A program made the position numbers and the translations under genes. Shown one piece after another: positions 1 to 8,723 of a stretch of DNA of 64,000 nt. Position 1 is the stretch's first letter. Each line of letters starts with the position of its first letter. The notes under the pieces were generated by a model. It was not told where the DNA came from, ran no database searches, and saw nothing but the letters and a program-made list of their open reading frames with translations. Source of the DNA: Chloroflexota bacterium (lineage in GTDB: Bacteria; Chloroflexota; Anaerolineae; Aggregatilineales; J027); the NCBI GenBank assembly GCA_024434115.1, contig QMIT01000006.1, positions 266,211-330,210 of the forward strand, read 5' to 3'.

Positions 1-389
1 GGTATCAATTGTCGCTGGTCTATGAACCCTTCGAGCGGGGCAGCATGTTCTGGCGCGATTCCAAAGAAATCTATGCCCTGCAAACCCAAGACCGCCGTTA
101 TTATCGAGTGGCGGATACATGGGCCGATGGTCAACCCGAAAGCGATCCCGCCCTTGTACCTCCCGCCGAAAATCTGCGCCAACCGATTCGTGGCTTTGGG
201 TTGGCATGGCGCTCCAATGAACCCCTCCGCACGTCTATCGGCTGGGCCACGCAGGGCGAAACGGCCTATTCCAGTTATTGGCAGGATTTTGAACGCGGCT
301 TCATGATTGTCGGCGGCGATGGTCAGGTCTATGCCTTTGTGCCTACTGATGGCAATGGCGGCACTTTCGACGGCCCATTAGCCCCATAA
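1..389 (+). CDS. C-terminal part of a secreted-type protein (5' truncated)
   Basis: The reading frame is open from the left edge (codons in phase from base 3) to the TAA at 387-389, so only the last 129 or so residues are visible. The segment has two similar motifs, FERGSMFWR near its start and FERGFMIVG near its end, each followed by an aromatic-rich strand (IYAL, VYAFV). This suggests repeated beta-rich modules of about 90 residues. I recognise the FERG..MIW pattern from C-termini of secreted Chloroflexota proteins, but cannot name a domain. No signal peptide or catalytic motif lies in the visible part. It converges on the M23 peptidase gene at 530, with two short repeat elements between them. 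Confidence 0.75.
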   Translation, partial: YQLSLVYEPFERGSMFWRDSKEIYALQTQDRRYYRVADTWADGQPESDPALVPPAENLRQPIRGFGLAWRSNEPLRTSIGWATQGETAYSSYWQDFERGFMIVGGDGQVYAFVPTDGNGGTFDGPLAP

Positions 390-393
390 AAAA

Positions 394-426
394 GCCCCTC
401 GCCAAGAATTGGGGTGGGGTTGGGGA
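394..426. repeat. G-rich dispersed repeat, copy 1 (degenerate)
   Basis: This short element begins GCCCCTCGCCA and continues TTGGGGTGGGGTTGGGG. It resembles the elements at 8679, 10027 and 11824: a C-rich arm, a spacer with TTGG, then a run of G clusters. The two arms can pair. It lies five bases after the stop codon of the upstream gene, so it may also act in transcript 3'-end formation. Confidence 0.6.
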
Positions 427-474
427 TTCTGAATTGACGCACCTGATTTTTCGTGGAATGTTTGCAATATCCCC

Positions 475-525
475 GTCCACATTTCGTGGACATTGGTTTC
501 GTAGCCGGGGAATTCTATTCCTCGG
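475..525. repeat. 51-bp double-hairpin dispersed repeat, copy 1
   Basis: Two consecutive inverted repeats lie here. The first is GTCCAC-N5-GTGGAC (475-491). The second is CCGGGGAAT-TCT-ATTCCTCGG (505-525). The same 51-bp unit recurs at 16029-16079 with 47 of 51 positions identical and both stems kept. Both copies sit just beyond the stop codon of a minus-strand gene, so a mobile hairpin element serving as a terminator or mRNA 3' end is plausible. Confidence 0.85.
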
Positions 526-529
526 CCTA

Positions 530-1726
530 TCAAAATGGCAGATAATCACGTGGATTCTGTGGCACGCCAGCGGCATCCCTAATCTCAAAATGCAAGTGTG
601 GGCCGGATGAATTGCCACTGCTTCCCACATTCCCAATATGCTGTCCTGCCTCCACCACCTGACCACAGTAGACAAAATCAGCCGTCAGATGGGCATAGAG
701 ACTCATGACCGCCCCGTGTGAAATGACCACGCTCCAGCCATAACCCCAATCACTCCATCCGGCAAAAATGACCACCCCACCGCCAACCGCTTTGACGGGT
801 GTGCCTGTCACAGCGGAGAGATCAAGCCCGCGATGTGCCCACGAAAAATCGGTGGTTAGCACATAACCAGCGACGGGCTTAAAGAGTGGGGCTGTGCCAT
901 TGTAAACTTCCTGCACTCCGCACGATCCCGACTGCCCCACGCCAAATTTTGCCGTCCCCATATAGACCCCACCCGCCGTCAATTCGCCACTGGTCGAAGC
1001 CCCACCCATCGGTGTCCAGTAAATCGGCTCTTTAGAACCAATGCCTCCCGGAATGGCGACTTCTAATCCTTCTGGCAGCACATTTTCAGGCAATGACCCA
1101 CGTAGCTGGTTATAGTCGGAGTGAATGATGGCATACGGGTCAACTTGGTATTTTTCAGCGAGGTCTTGAATGCTAATCGGCTCTTGAATTCGTTCAATCG
1201 CGCCCTCGACAGGCAAAATATTCAACACCAAACCCGGCTGCATGGCATTCACAAAAAATCGGTCATTCGACCAGATAATCGTTTCAATGCTGACATGATA
1301 TTGATCGGCAATGGCCTGTAAGCTATCACCGCGCTGCACCACGTATTGGATAATCCCGGCGCGCTCAAGGTCACGGTTGATGGTATAGGCTTCTGGTTCA
1401 AGCCCAATGCCGCCATTCCCCACATTCGCATTGACCGATATATCCACCCCCTGTGCCACCGAGGTCGCTACCAATTCCGAATCGGCGGTGGGCAACTGCG
1501 TCAGTGTCGGCGATGGGGTAATTGAAGGTGTTGGTGAGGGTGTTGCGGTGGGCAATTCCAGTGTCATCGTTGCCGTAGCCGTACTTGTTGGACGATCCCC
1601 AATCTGCTGCGGGTCGTTTTTGCCCATTTGGGTGATGACCATAAAGGCGGCAACCACCATTACCGCCGCTGCCATCAACAGGATGCCCCCACTCAATTTA
1701 TTTCTTGCAGTGTTGTTTGTATTCAT
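530..1726 (-). CDS. Membrane-anchored LysM/M23 metallopeptidase
   Basis: A 398-residue zinc endopeptidase of the M23 (lysostaphin/LytM-type) family, predicted to cut peptidoglycan cross-bridges outside the membrane. Residues 12-33 form one membrane anchor. A Thr/Pro-rich linker follows (48-80), then a LysM domain (about 127-172, YVVQRGDSLQAIA) and a degenerate second LysM-like unit (about 183-228). The M23 domain (about 290-395) keeps H298 and D302 (HRGLDLS), H346 (YAH) and H379 (HLHFEIR), so it looks catalytically intact. It follows its paralogue at 1730-3058 by 3 bp and is probably co-transcribed with it. The 51-bp repeat at 475-525 lies immediately past its stop. Substrate cross-link type is unknown. 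Confidence 0.93.
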   Translation of the reverse strand: MNTNNTARNKLSGGILLMAAAVMVVAAFMVITQMGKNDPQQIGDRPTSTATATMTLELPTATPSPTPSITPSPTLTQLPTADSELVATSVAQGVDISVNANVGNGGIGLEPEAYTINRDLERAGIIQYVVQRGDSLQAIADQYHVSIETIIWSNDRFFVNAMQPGLVLNILPVEGAIERIQEPISIQDLAEKYQVDPYAIIHSDYNQLRGSLPENVLPEGLEVAIPGGIGSKEPIYWTPMGGASTSGELTAGGVYMGTAKFGVGQSGSCGVQEVYNGTAPLFKPVAGYVLTTDFSWAHRGLDLSAVTGTPVKAVGGGVVIFAGWSDWGYGWSVVISHGAVMSLYAHLTADFVYCGQVVEAGQHIGNVGSSGNSSGPHLHFEIRDAAGVPQNPRDYLPF

Positions 1727-1729
1727 GGT

Positions 1730-3058
1730 CTACAGACTAATCGTATACACCGGATCCATCGCTTGGAAATTGCTATCACGGATTTCAAAGTGCAGATGTG
1801 GCCCGCTGGTACGTCCGGTCATGCCAATGGTGCCAATGGCTTGCCCTTGAGAAACCGATTGTCCACAGCTTACCGCGATGCTGTCCATGTGAGCATACAG
1901 GCTGTAACTGCTGCCATGTGCGATGACCACGACTTTGCCATAACCATACTGATTCCACCCTGCATAGATGACAGTACCATTACCCGCTGCGACAATCGTC
2001 GTTCCAACCGGAGCAGCAAGGTCAACCGCCGTATGAGAGCCTGAGAAGCCCTGCCAAAAGTCGTAATTTGCCACAGGTTTCTGAACCGGGAAGCCTGTCG
2101 TGGTGACTTGGGTATTACATCCCCACAGGCCGCTGTTGGCGACACCACCGGAGACCGAACTCCCTGTGCTGCCATCACCTGCCACGATTGGGGCGGGTTG
2201 CCATACATTGCAATCCCCTCCATTGCCACCGGGGACCAGCACACTAACTCCCTCAATCAACATGCTGTCCGCCGTCGCTCCCAACAATTGGGTGTTATAG
2301 GCCGAATCAATAATGACCGAAGGGTCTACTTGGGTAGCCTCCGCCAATTCTTTAATCGTGATGGGTTCGCGTACCTTAGCAAATACCCCGTCGGTGGGCG
2401 GGATGAGGATTTCTGCATTCACACGCGGCGGGCTGACCTTGTTGCGGTCATTTGACCAGATAATCGTGCAAACATCCTCCAGATTAAATTTTTTGGTAAT
2501 GCTGTCTAGCGTATCGCCCTGTTGAATCACGTAGCTGGTAAAACCCCGTTCGCTTGATCCCACTCGGATGGTAAACGGGTCATTATCCCGTCCAATCGCT
2601 GGCCCGGAATCTGCCGAACTGGGCACAGGGGTCAACAGTGAAACCGCCTGCTCGTCAGGTGCAGCGGTCGAGCGAATCCCACCTGTTGGGTTGCCCACAT
2701 TTTGCGCCGGTGGATTTTCAACATCGGGATCGGGGGTCAGCGAGGGCCGAATAATCACCAGCGGCGCATCTTTGGTCGAATTTTGGTGGACTTCATCGGT
2801 AGGGTTGTTCTCGTCTTGATTACCGAGGAAGATAATTAATCCGGCGGCCATCGTCAACAGTAGCGCCGCCAGCAAAAGAGACCCACCCAGATACCGCTGC
2901 CAACCCGCATCATACTGGTTTGTTGGATGCGGTGCGGTTGCAGAAGGTGAGGTATCCCCCAAATTCACGGGCGGTTCTTCGGAGGCCAATTGTTGAAACA
3001 GACGTTGCGAGTCTGAGTCCTGATTTGGATCTTCGGGCAGACGATTTTGTTCGGTCAT
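1730..3058 (-). CDS. Membrane-anchored LysM/M23 metallopeptidase (paralogue)
   Basis: This 442-residue protein has the same architecture as its downstream neighbour. It has an acidic cytoplasmic N-terminus (1-55), one transmembrane helix (57-79), a low-complexity linker, a LysM domain (about 175-221, YVIQQGDTLDSI), a degenerate LysM-like unit (about 230-278) and a C-terminal M23 domain. Zinc ligands H342, D346 and H423, plus H390 in YAH, are present. Two cysteines in the linker before the catalytic domain (near 283 and 314) could form an extracytoplasmic disulphide. It is the first gene of a two-gene operon. The pair presumably arose by tandem duplication, since order and spacing of modules match although the linkers differ. 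Role: cell-wall remodelling, inferred from family. Confidence 0.93.
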   Translation of the reverse strand: MTEQNRLPEDPNQDSDSQRLFQQLASEEPPVNLGDTSPSATAPHPTNQYDAGWQRYLGGSLLLAALLLTMAAGLIIFLGNQDENNPTDEVHQNSTKDAPLVIIRPSLTPDPDVENPPAQNVGNPTGGIRSTAAPDEQAVSLLTPVPSSADSGPAIGRDNDPFTIRVGSSERGFTSYVIQQGDTLDSITKKFNLEDVCTIIWSNDRNKVSPPRVNAEILIPPTDGVFAKVREPITIKELAEATQVDPSVIIDSAYNTQLLGATADSMLIEGVSVLVPGGNGGDCNVWQPAPIVAGDGSTGSSVSGGVANSGLWGCNTQVTTTGFPVQKPVANYDFWQGFSGSHTAVDLAAPVGTTIVAAGNGTVIYAGWNQYGYGKVVVIAHGSSYSLYAHMDSIAVSCGQSVSQGQAIGTIGMTGRTSGPHLHFEIRDSNFQAMDPVYTISL

Positions 3059-3146
3059 AACAATAAGATTTCCTTACACCAAATTCGAGTGGCTGATGAT
3101 GCTTAACCTACTCCCTGCGCCAATGGTGTCTAGGCCTATTTCGTAG

Positions 3147-3166
3147 GGGCGCAACATGTTGCGTCC
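3147..3166. repeat. 20-bp near-perfect palindrome
   Basis: GGGCGCAACATGTTGCGTCC is self-complementary over its whole length, with one G·T pair on each side. It follows a GTAG tetranucleotide, so it begins with GTAGGGGC, as do sequences near 14984 and 28139. It sits in the 262-bp gap between two minus-strand genes, upstream of the LysM/M23 operon. I see nothing else convincing in that gap. It may be a dispersed repeat or a cruciform/operator. Confidence 0.55.
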
Positions 3167-3320
3167 AAACCCAGAGCTTATGCTCATGCGGTTTCCTAAA
3201 AATCACCCCCGTAGACGGTCTTCGTGGGGGGAGGTCGTCATTAGTAAAGCAACATCAAACCGTTTTGAAGTCGGGGCGAAGTCTAGCGCGGGGCAAGGTC
3301 GCTTTCCAGCGCCGTCTCAC

Positions 3321-3809
3321 CTACGCTTGCCACACAGCCCACGTGGATGCAGACTGGTTTAACAGGTCACGTGCTGTTTGTAAAGCGTCTTCTGCCTGCC
3401 GCACCACATCCAGCGGCACAATTTCACGCTCAAGCGAGCATTCTTGTTCCCACAAATCTGCCGCAATGGTCAGTTCCGCAAGGGCATTATTGAGTGAATC
3501 CCGGATAGCGACACTTTGCGGATATTGGTCGGCTTCTTTTTTCGTCAGGAAAAAAGGCTCCGGCACGGTGATGATTTCCCCACAGTTGACCGTCTCGCCA
3601 AATAACACCCGATCCCACACATCGGCGGCGTGCTGTTGGGCCTGTTGCGCTTGGTTAATCTGTCCTCCCATGCGATCCCGCAGATCAGTTTCCTCTTCGG
3701 AATCTAGGAAGCCGCACGCGAAAGTTGCTATCAGCAGCAGACCGCACCAAAATAGCATGATGGGCATGGGCTTTCTGCGATTCTCTGACAGACTGTATAG
3801 GCGCTTCAT
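3321..3809 (-). CDS. Small secreted or lipid-anchored protein of unknown function
   Basis: A 162-residue protein with a basic N-terminus, a hydrophobic stretch (residues 16-31) and a Cys at 32 in ATFACG. This resembles a lipobox, but Phe at -2 is unusual, so lipidation is uncertain. The mature part is acidic to mixed, rich in Gln, Asp and Glu, and probably mostly helical. Two further Cys residues (in VNCGE and EQECSLE) could form a disulphide. An alternative start lies 14 codons downstream (MPIMLFW), which would still include the hydrophobic segment. The gene is divergent from clpB. I do not recognise the family. Confidence 0.6.
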   Translation of the reverse strand: MKRLYSLSENRRKPMPIMLFWCGLLLIATFACGFLDSEEETDLRDRMGGQINQAQQAQQHAADVWDRVLFGETVNCGEIITVPEPFFLTKKEADQYPQSVAIRDSLNNALAELTIAADLWEQECSLEREIVPLDVVRQAEDALQTARDLLNQSASTWAVWQA

Positions 3810-3815
3810 ATATAT

Positions 3816-3844
3816 TTCCGACGAATTCCTATTAAACTGATAAT
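3816..3844 (+). promoter_or_regulatory. Candidate clpB promoter
   Basis: TTCCGA (3816-3821) and GATAAT (3839-3844) are separated by 17 bp and lie about 35 bp before the clpB start at 3879. The -10 box matches the consensus at 5 of 6 positions; the -35 box is weak. I found no CIRCE-type inverted repeat here, so HrcA control of clpB is not supported by this sequence. Confidence 0.45.
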
Positions 3845-3878
3845 GGTCGGGTCATTTGAGTCTTGGAGTTTACTAAAT

Positions 3879-6476
3879 ATGAATCTAAGCCGATTTACCA
3901 CCAAAGCGCAAGAGGCCGTCATTGCTGCCCAGCGCCTTGCCGAACAAGAAAACCATGCTGAAATGGATGTGCCCCATCTACTGGCGGCTCTGTTGCAGCA
4001 GTCCGACGGGGTCGTCCCCCAACTCATCAGTAAAGTGGGCGCACGGCCTACGGTTGTTCTGAATGATGTCAAAAATCTGCTCGCCAGCAAGCCCAAAGTC
4101 TATGGCACAACCGAAGTCCATTTGAGCAAAGCCGCCGTCGAAAGCCTGCGCGAAGCCGAAAAACAAGCGGGCAAGCTGCGCGATGATTATGTCAGCACCG
4201 AACACCTCTTGCTGGCATTAATGACCAACAAAGTCATCGGTGATCTGCTTTCACGGCACGGCATTGATGAAAAGGCCACCCTCAAGGCCCTTAGCGAAAT
4301 TCGCGGCGGTCAGCGGGTCACGTCCCAAGACCCCGAAAGCACCTATGCCAGTCTGGAAAAATATGGCCGTGATCTGACCAAAGACGCCGCACAGGGCAAA
4401 CTGGACCCTGTAATTGGGCGTGACGATGAAATCCGCCGCGTGGTACATGTCCTCTCCCGCCGCACCAAAAACAATCCCGTGCTGATCGGCGAGGCCGGGG
4501 TTGGCAAGACCGCGATTGTCGAAGGCTTGGCCCAGCGCATCATCAAAGGTGATGTGCCAGAGGGCCTCAAAGACAAACGGGTCATTCAACTCGATATGGC
4601 GGCACTGCTGGCGGGGGCAAAGTATCGTGGCGAATTTGAAGAACGCCTCAAGGCCGTGTTGAAAGAGGTCAGCGAATCCGACGGCGCAATTATCCTATTT
4701 TTGGACGAACTGCACACGATTGTTGGCGCAGGTGCAGCCGAAGGTGCGATGGACGCAGGCAACATCCTCAAGCCGATGTTGGCACGCGGCGAACTACGGG
4801 CGATTGGTGCAACCACCCTTGACGAATATCGCAAATATATCGAAAAAGACGCCGCCCTCGAACGTCGTTTCCAGCCCGTCTATGTAGATCAGCCCTCTGT
4901 TGAGGATACCATTAGCATTTTGCGTGGTCTGAAAGAACGTTATGAAGTCCATCATGGGGTACGCATCCAAGATAATGCAGTGATCGCAGCGGCAGTCTTA
5001 AGCAATCGCTACATCCCGGATCGCCAATTACCTGACAAGGCGATTGACCTGATTGACGAAGCGGCCTCGCGTCTGCGGATGGAAATTGATTCCCGTCCCG
5101 CCCCCCTCGACGCCATTGAACGCGCCGTCATGCAGTTGGAAATTGAGCGCGAGGCCCTCCGCAAAGAACGCGATAAGGCCAGTAAAGAACGCCTCGGCAA
5201 AATCGAGGAGGAACTTGCCAACGCCAAAGAGGAAGCCCGTGCCCTGCAAGCCCGTTGGCAGCTCGAAAAAGATGCCATTGCCGCCATCCGCCAAGCCAAG
5301 AGCCAACTCGATGAATCGCGCATTGCCCTCGAAAAAGCCGAACGGCGTGGCGAATTAGAAGCGGCAGCCCGTCTACAATATGGCGATATTCCCCGTTTCG
5401 AGCAGCAGTTGGCCGATGCCGAAGCCGACCTCCAACAGTTGCAGCATGACGGCGGCGCGATGCTCAAAGAAGAAGTAGACGCCGATGAAATTGCCGCAGT
5501 GGTTGGTCAATGGACGGGTATCCCGGTCAGCAAACTGCTCGAAGGTGAAGTCGAAAAGTTGCTTCGTATGGAAGACCGTCTGCGTGAACGGGTGGTTGGA
5601 CAGGCAGAAGCCCTGCGCAGTGTCAGCAATGCTGTGCGCCGCAGTCGGGCGGGTCTCCAAGACCCCAATCGCCCCATCGGGACATTTTTGTTCTTGGGGC
5701 CAACCGGCGTGGGTAAAACCGAATTGGCACGGGCACTGGCGGAATTTCTCTTTGATACCGAAGAAGCCGTCGTGCGCATTGATATGAGCGAGTATCAAGA
5801 AAAACACAGTACCGCCCGTCTCATTGGTGCTCCCCCCGGCTACATCGGTTATGACGAAGGCGGTCAGCTAACCGAGGCCGTGCGTCGTCGTCCCTATGCC
5901 GTCGTGCTGTTTGATGAAATCGAGAAGGCCCACCATGAAGTATTTGATATTCTGCTGCAAGTGCTGGATGATGGCCGCCTCACCGATGGGCAGGGCCGCA
6001 CGGTCAATTTCAAAAACACCGTAATTATCATGACCAGCAATGTCGGCAGCCCGATTATCAAACAAATGGCCGGACGTGACGAAGAAGAAATTCGCCATGC
6101 CATCATGAGTGAACTAGATCGCACCCTGCGGCCTGAATTTTTGAACCGCATAGACGAAGTGATCCTGTTCCACAGCTTGGAGCGTGAACACATCAAGCAA
6201 ATTGTGGACATTCAACTGCGCCACCTACAAAAATTGCTGGCTGAACGTCGCATTACCATTGCCCTTAGCGAAAATGCCAAAGAATATCTGGCCGAGATTG
6301 GTTATGACCCGGTGTTTGGGGCGCGACCCCTCAAGCGTGTCATTCAACGTGAAATCCAAGACCCTCTGGCCCGTGCCATCTTGGAAGGCCGCGTGCGAGA
6401 AGGTGAGCATGTCATGGTCGAGGCCGATGAGCAGGGCATTTTGTTTGACGCCGTGATCGAAGGCGATACCCTCTAA
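3879..6476 (+). CDS. clpB: ATP-dependent disaggregase ClpB
   Basis: An 865-residue Hsp100 chaperone that, with DnaK/DnaJ/GrpE, extracts polypeptides from aggregates in the cytoplasm. An ATG is also present at 3843, but the one at 3879 gives the family N-terminus [13 protein letters not shown] and has GGAG ten bases upstream. Clp N domain: about 1-145. First AAA+ module: Walker A GEAGVGKT at 204-211, Walker B ILFLDE. A charged coiled-coil middle domain (about 395-525) separates ClpB from ClpA. Second AAA+ module: Walker A GPTGVGKT at 607-614, [11 protein letters not shown]. The end of the protein is the ClpB D2-small domain. Length and domains are standard. It appears to be a single-gene transcript. 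Confidence 0.97.
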   Translation: MNLSRFTTKAQEAVIAAQRLAEQENHAEMDVPHLLAALLQQSDGVVPQLISKVGARPTVVLNDVKNLLASKPKVYGTTEVHLSKAAVESLREAEKQAGKLRDDYVSTEHLLLALMTNKVIGDLLSRHGIDEKATLKALSEIRGGQRVTSQDPESTYASLEKYGRDLTKDAAQGKLDPVIGRDDEIRRVVHVLSRRTKNNPVLIGEAGVGKTAIVEGLAQRIIKGDVPEGLKDKRVIQLDMAALLAGAKYRGEFEERLKAVLKEVSESDGAIILFLDELHTIVGAGAAEGAMDAGNILKPMLARGELRAIGATTLDEYRKYIEKDAALERRFQPVYVDQPSVEDTISILRGLKERYEVHHGVRIQDNAVIAAAVLSNRYIPDRQLPDKAIDLIDEAASRLRMEIDSRPAPLDAIERAVMQLEIEREALRKERDKASKERLGKIEEELANAKEEARALQARWQLEKDAIAAIRQAKSQLDESRIALEKAERRGELEAAARLQYGDIPRFEQQLADAEADLQQLQHDGGAMLKEEVDADEIAAVVGQWTGIPVSKLLEGEVEKLLRMEDRLRERVVGQAEALRSVSNAVRRSRAGLQDPNRPIGTFLFLGPTGVGKTELARALAEFLFDTEEAVVRIDMSEYQEKHSTARLIGAPPGYIGYDEGGQLTEAVRRRPYAVVLFDEIEKAHHEVFDILLQVLDDGRLTDGQGRTVNFKNTVIIMTSNVGSPIIKQMAGRDEEEIRHAIMSELDRTLRPEFLNRIDEVILFHSLEREHIKQIVDIQLRHLQKLLAERRITIALSENAKEYLAEIGYDPVFGARPLKRVIQREIQDPLARAILEGRVREGEHVMVEADEQGILFDAVIEGDTL

Positions 6477-6553
6477 TAAACCATCGTAAGGTCAGGTTGT
6501 CCAAGCAGCCTGCCCTATACAAACCAAACCCCTACACCAATTAACCCTAAAAA

Positions 6554-6592
6554 TAGAGTATGCTCTAAATTAGTATTTCAATTTGATACTAA
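6554..6592 (+). promoter_or_regulatory. Two adjacent inverted repeats before the histidine kinase
   Basis: TAGAG-TATG-CTCTA (6554-6567) is followed at once by TTAGTAT-N9-ATACTAA (6570-6592). The right arm of the second repeat abuts and overlaps the AAAGG ribosome-binding site at 6591-6595. They could be an operator for a dimeric repressor or an mRNA fold that hides the ribosome-binding site. Both arms are exact. Function is not shown by the sequence. Confidence 0.5.
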
Positions 6593-6605
6593 AGGTTTGT
6601 TTCGC

Positions 6606-8648
6606 GTGCCCTTATCTGATGATTTAGAACGCGAACGTCGTCTAAGACAGCAACTTGAGGCGGAATTACAAGAAAATGAGACTCGTTATCGGGCGCTAGT
6701 CGAAAAATCCCAGCGTCAAGTATTGGAATTATTGCTCCTAGATCGCGTTCGGACGGCCCTCGCCTTAGAACTGGATTTATCCCTCATCTTTCGTAAGGTA
6801 GTTGAGGCGATTGCCGATACCTTTGGCTATACCCATGTGAGCATCTACCTCCTCGAAGGTGATGTTTTAGTCCTCCAACATCAAGTCGGCTACGACAGCG
6901 TAATTTCCCATATCTCCATCCATGTGGGGGTTTCAGGGCGTGTGGTACGCACAGGCCAGCCCCTTTTGGTAGAAGATGTCTCACAAGACCCCGAATTTCT
7001 CGCTGCTGTCGAAGGCCTCGTGTCCAATCTAGTTGTCCCCTTGTTTAATCAAGGTCAAGTAGTCGGCACACTGTCTATCGAAAGCACCACCACCCACCTA
7101 TCGGAAGACGACCTCAAAATCACGATGGCCCTAAGCGATCATGTCAGCATGGCGATCTATCGGGCACGGTTGTACACCATCGTAGAGGAAAACGAAAAAC
7201 GCCTCAGCGCCCTCCTCGAAAACAGCCTCGATCTGATTGTCTTGTTGGATATCAAGGGCAAAATCATCTATCAAAATCAGGCCATCACTCGGACACTTGG
7301 TTATCAACCTGCCGAAGTCATTGGTACTAGTGTTTTTGACTACCTGCATCCAGAAGATGTCGAATCTTCCAAGCAGTTGTTCCGAGATTTATTAAATTCG
7401 CCCGATTTTATTGCCCGGACGGAAATACGTTTTCGTCATAAAGAGGGTAGCTATCGGTGGGTGGAAGCAACCGGCAGCAACGCGCTGCATATCCCCGGTG
7501 TCAAGGCCATCGTAGGCAATTACCGGGACATCACCGAGCGCAAACAAAATGAAGACATCCTACGTCAGCGCGAAGAGCTTTTTCGCTTATTATTTGAATA
7601 TGCGCCCATCGGCATGGCATTATTGACCCCCGCAGGCCGTTTTGTGCGGATCAATCAAGCATTTTGTGATGCAGTGGGCTACAGCCAAAACGAAATGCTG
7701 CACATGACCTTTCAAGAAATTACCCACCCCGATGATCTTAAGCCCAATGTCGAACTCGATGACCAGCTACTGCGCGGTGAAATCCCCCATTTTCAAATGG
7801 AAAAACGCTATATTCATAAATCGGGTCATGTCGTTCACGTTTTGTTGGATGTGGGTTTGATCCGCGATGCCGACAATCGTCCCCAGCATTTTATCAGCCA
7901 AATTATAGACATTACCGAACGCAAAAAAGCCGAAACGCTGTCCTTTGAAATCGCGGTGGAAAAACTGCGGATTCAATTATTGGCGGAGTTTATCCGCAAC
8001 GTCTCGCACGACTTCCGCACCCCACTCTCCGTGATCAACACCCATCTCTATCTGCTGCGCCATAACGACGTCCCCAGCAAACGCCTTGACCGACTGAACA
8101 TGGTTGAAAAACAGGTTGCACGGCTGGGCCGACTCATTGAGGGTTTATTGAAGATGACCCGCTTGGATACCGATGTCGCGTTTGATTTTCATCTTGTGAA
8201 TTTCAATCAAATCGTCACCCAAGCGCTTGATCGGGTGAAATCTCAACTTGAAAAGATAGAGCACAACGTCAATTTAAACCTACAATCAACGCTACCTATG
8301 ATTTGGGCTGACCCTATTGAACTGAGCAACGCACTGACCGAGGTACTTGAAAATGCCATTCAATTCACCCCGCCAGAGGGAATGATTACCGTCCGCACTT
8401 CCCTTTGGCAAGAGTCAGTCGTTTTGGAGATTGAGGATACCGGGGTCGGTATCCCCCCTGACGAAATCCCCTTCATTTTTGAACGCTTCTATCGCGTAGA
8501 CAAAGAACGTCCAACCGACCGAGGGGGCATCGGGTTGGGGCTATCCATCGCTCAAAAAATTATTCAAGCCCACAAAGGCTTTATTGAGGTGGAAAGCACC
8601 GTCAGCAAAGGCAGTATTTTTAGAATTCTACTCCCTATGCGTATGTAG
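6606..8648 (+). CDS. GAF–PAS–PAS sensor histidine kinase
   Basis: A soluble, 680-residue hybrid-free histidine kinase. GTG at 6606 is preferred, because AAAGG (6592-6595) lies ten bases upstream, whereas TTG at 6597 is only one base away. Order: a short coiled coil (about 1-40), a GAF domain (about 50-190), two PAS/PAC modules (about 200-320 and 325-450, each ending in a DITERK-type motif), HisKA with the phosphoacceptor H468 in SHDFRTPL, and HATPase with LENAIQF (N box), EIEDTGVGI (G1) and GIGLGLSI (G2). There is no membrane segment, so it senses a cytoplasmic signal. No response regulator is adjacent; the partner is unknown (the FHA–receiver protein at 38.3 kb is one possibility). Confidence 0.93.
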   Translation: MPLSDDLERERRLRQQLEAELQENETRYRALVEKSQRQVLELLLLDRVRTALALELDLSLIFRKVVEAIADTFGYTHVSIYLLEGDVLVLQHQVGYDSVISHISIHVGVSGRVVRTGQPLLVEDVSQDPEFLAAVEGLVSNLVVPLFNQGQVVGTLSIESTTTHLSEDDLKITMALSDHVSMAIYRARLYTIVEENEKRLSALLENSLDLIVLLDIKGKIIYQNQAITRTLGYQPAEVIGTSVFDYLHPEDVESSKQLFRDLLNSPDFIARTEIRFRHKEGSYRWVEATGSNALHIPGVKAIVGNYRDITERKQNEDILRQREELFRLLFEYAPIGMALLTPAGRFVRINQAFCDAVGYSQNEMLHMTFQEITHPDDLKPNVELDDQLLRGEIPHFQMEKRYIHKSGHVVHVLLDVGLIRDADNRPQHFISQIIDITERKKAETLSFEIAVEKLRIQLLAEFIRNVSHDFRTPLSVINTHLYLLRHNDVPSKRLDRLNMVEKQVARLGRLIEGLLKMTRLDTDVAFDFHLVNFNQIVTQALDRVKSQLEKIEHNVNLNLQSTLPMIWADPIELSNALTEVLENAIQFTPPEGMITVRTSLWQESVVLEIEDTGVGIPPDEIPFIFERFYRVDKERPTDRGGIGLGLSIAQKIIQAHKGFIEVESTVSKGSIFRILLPMRM

Positions 8649-8678
8649 TTTTTTGCAATATGGCTTATCCCTGCTCCC

Positions 8679-8720
8679 GCTCCCCTCTCCATGTAATGGG
8701 GAGGGGTTGGGGGTGGGGAT
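8679..8720. repeat. G-rich dispersed repeat, copy 2
   Basis: GCTCCCCTCTCC followed by a short spacer and GGGGAGGGGTTGGGGGTGGGG. The C-rich and G-rich arms are complementary. It lies between two convergent genes (stop codons at 8648 and 8724), where a bidirectional terminator would be useful. It belongs with the copies at 394, 10027 and 11824. Confidence 0.7.
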
Positions 8721-8723
8721 GAT

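Noticed and set aside
3821-3878. CIRCE element for heat-shock control of clpB
   Set aside because: No TTAGCACTC-type arm pair is present near the gene.
4586-6410. Several long frames antisense to clpB
   Set aside because: They arise from the codon bias of clpB; the products are low-complexity and match nothing.
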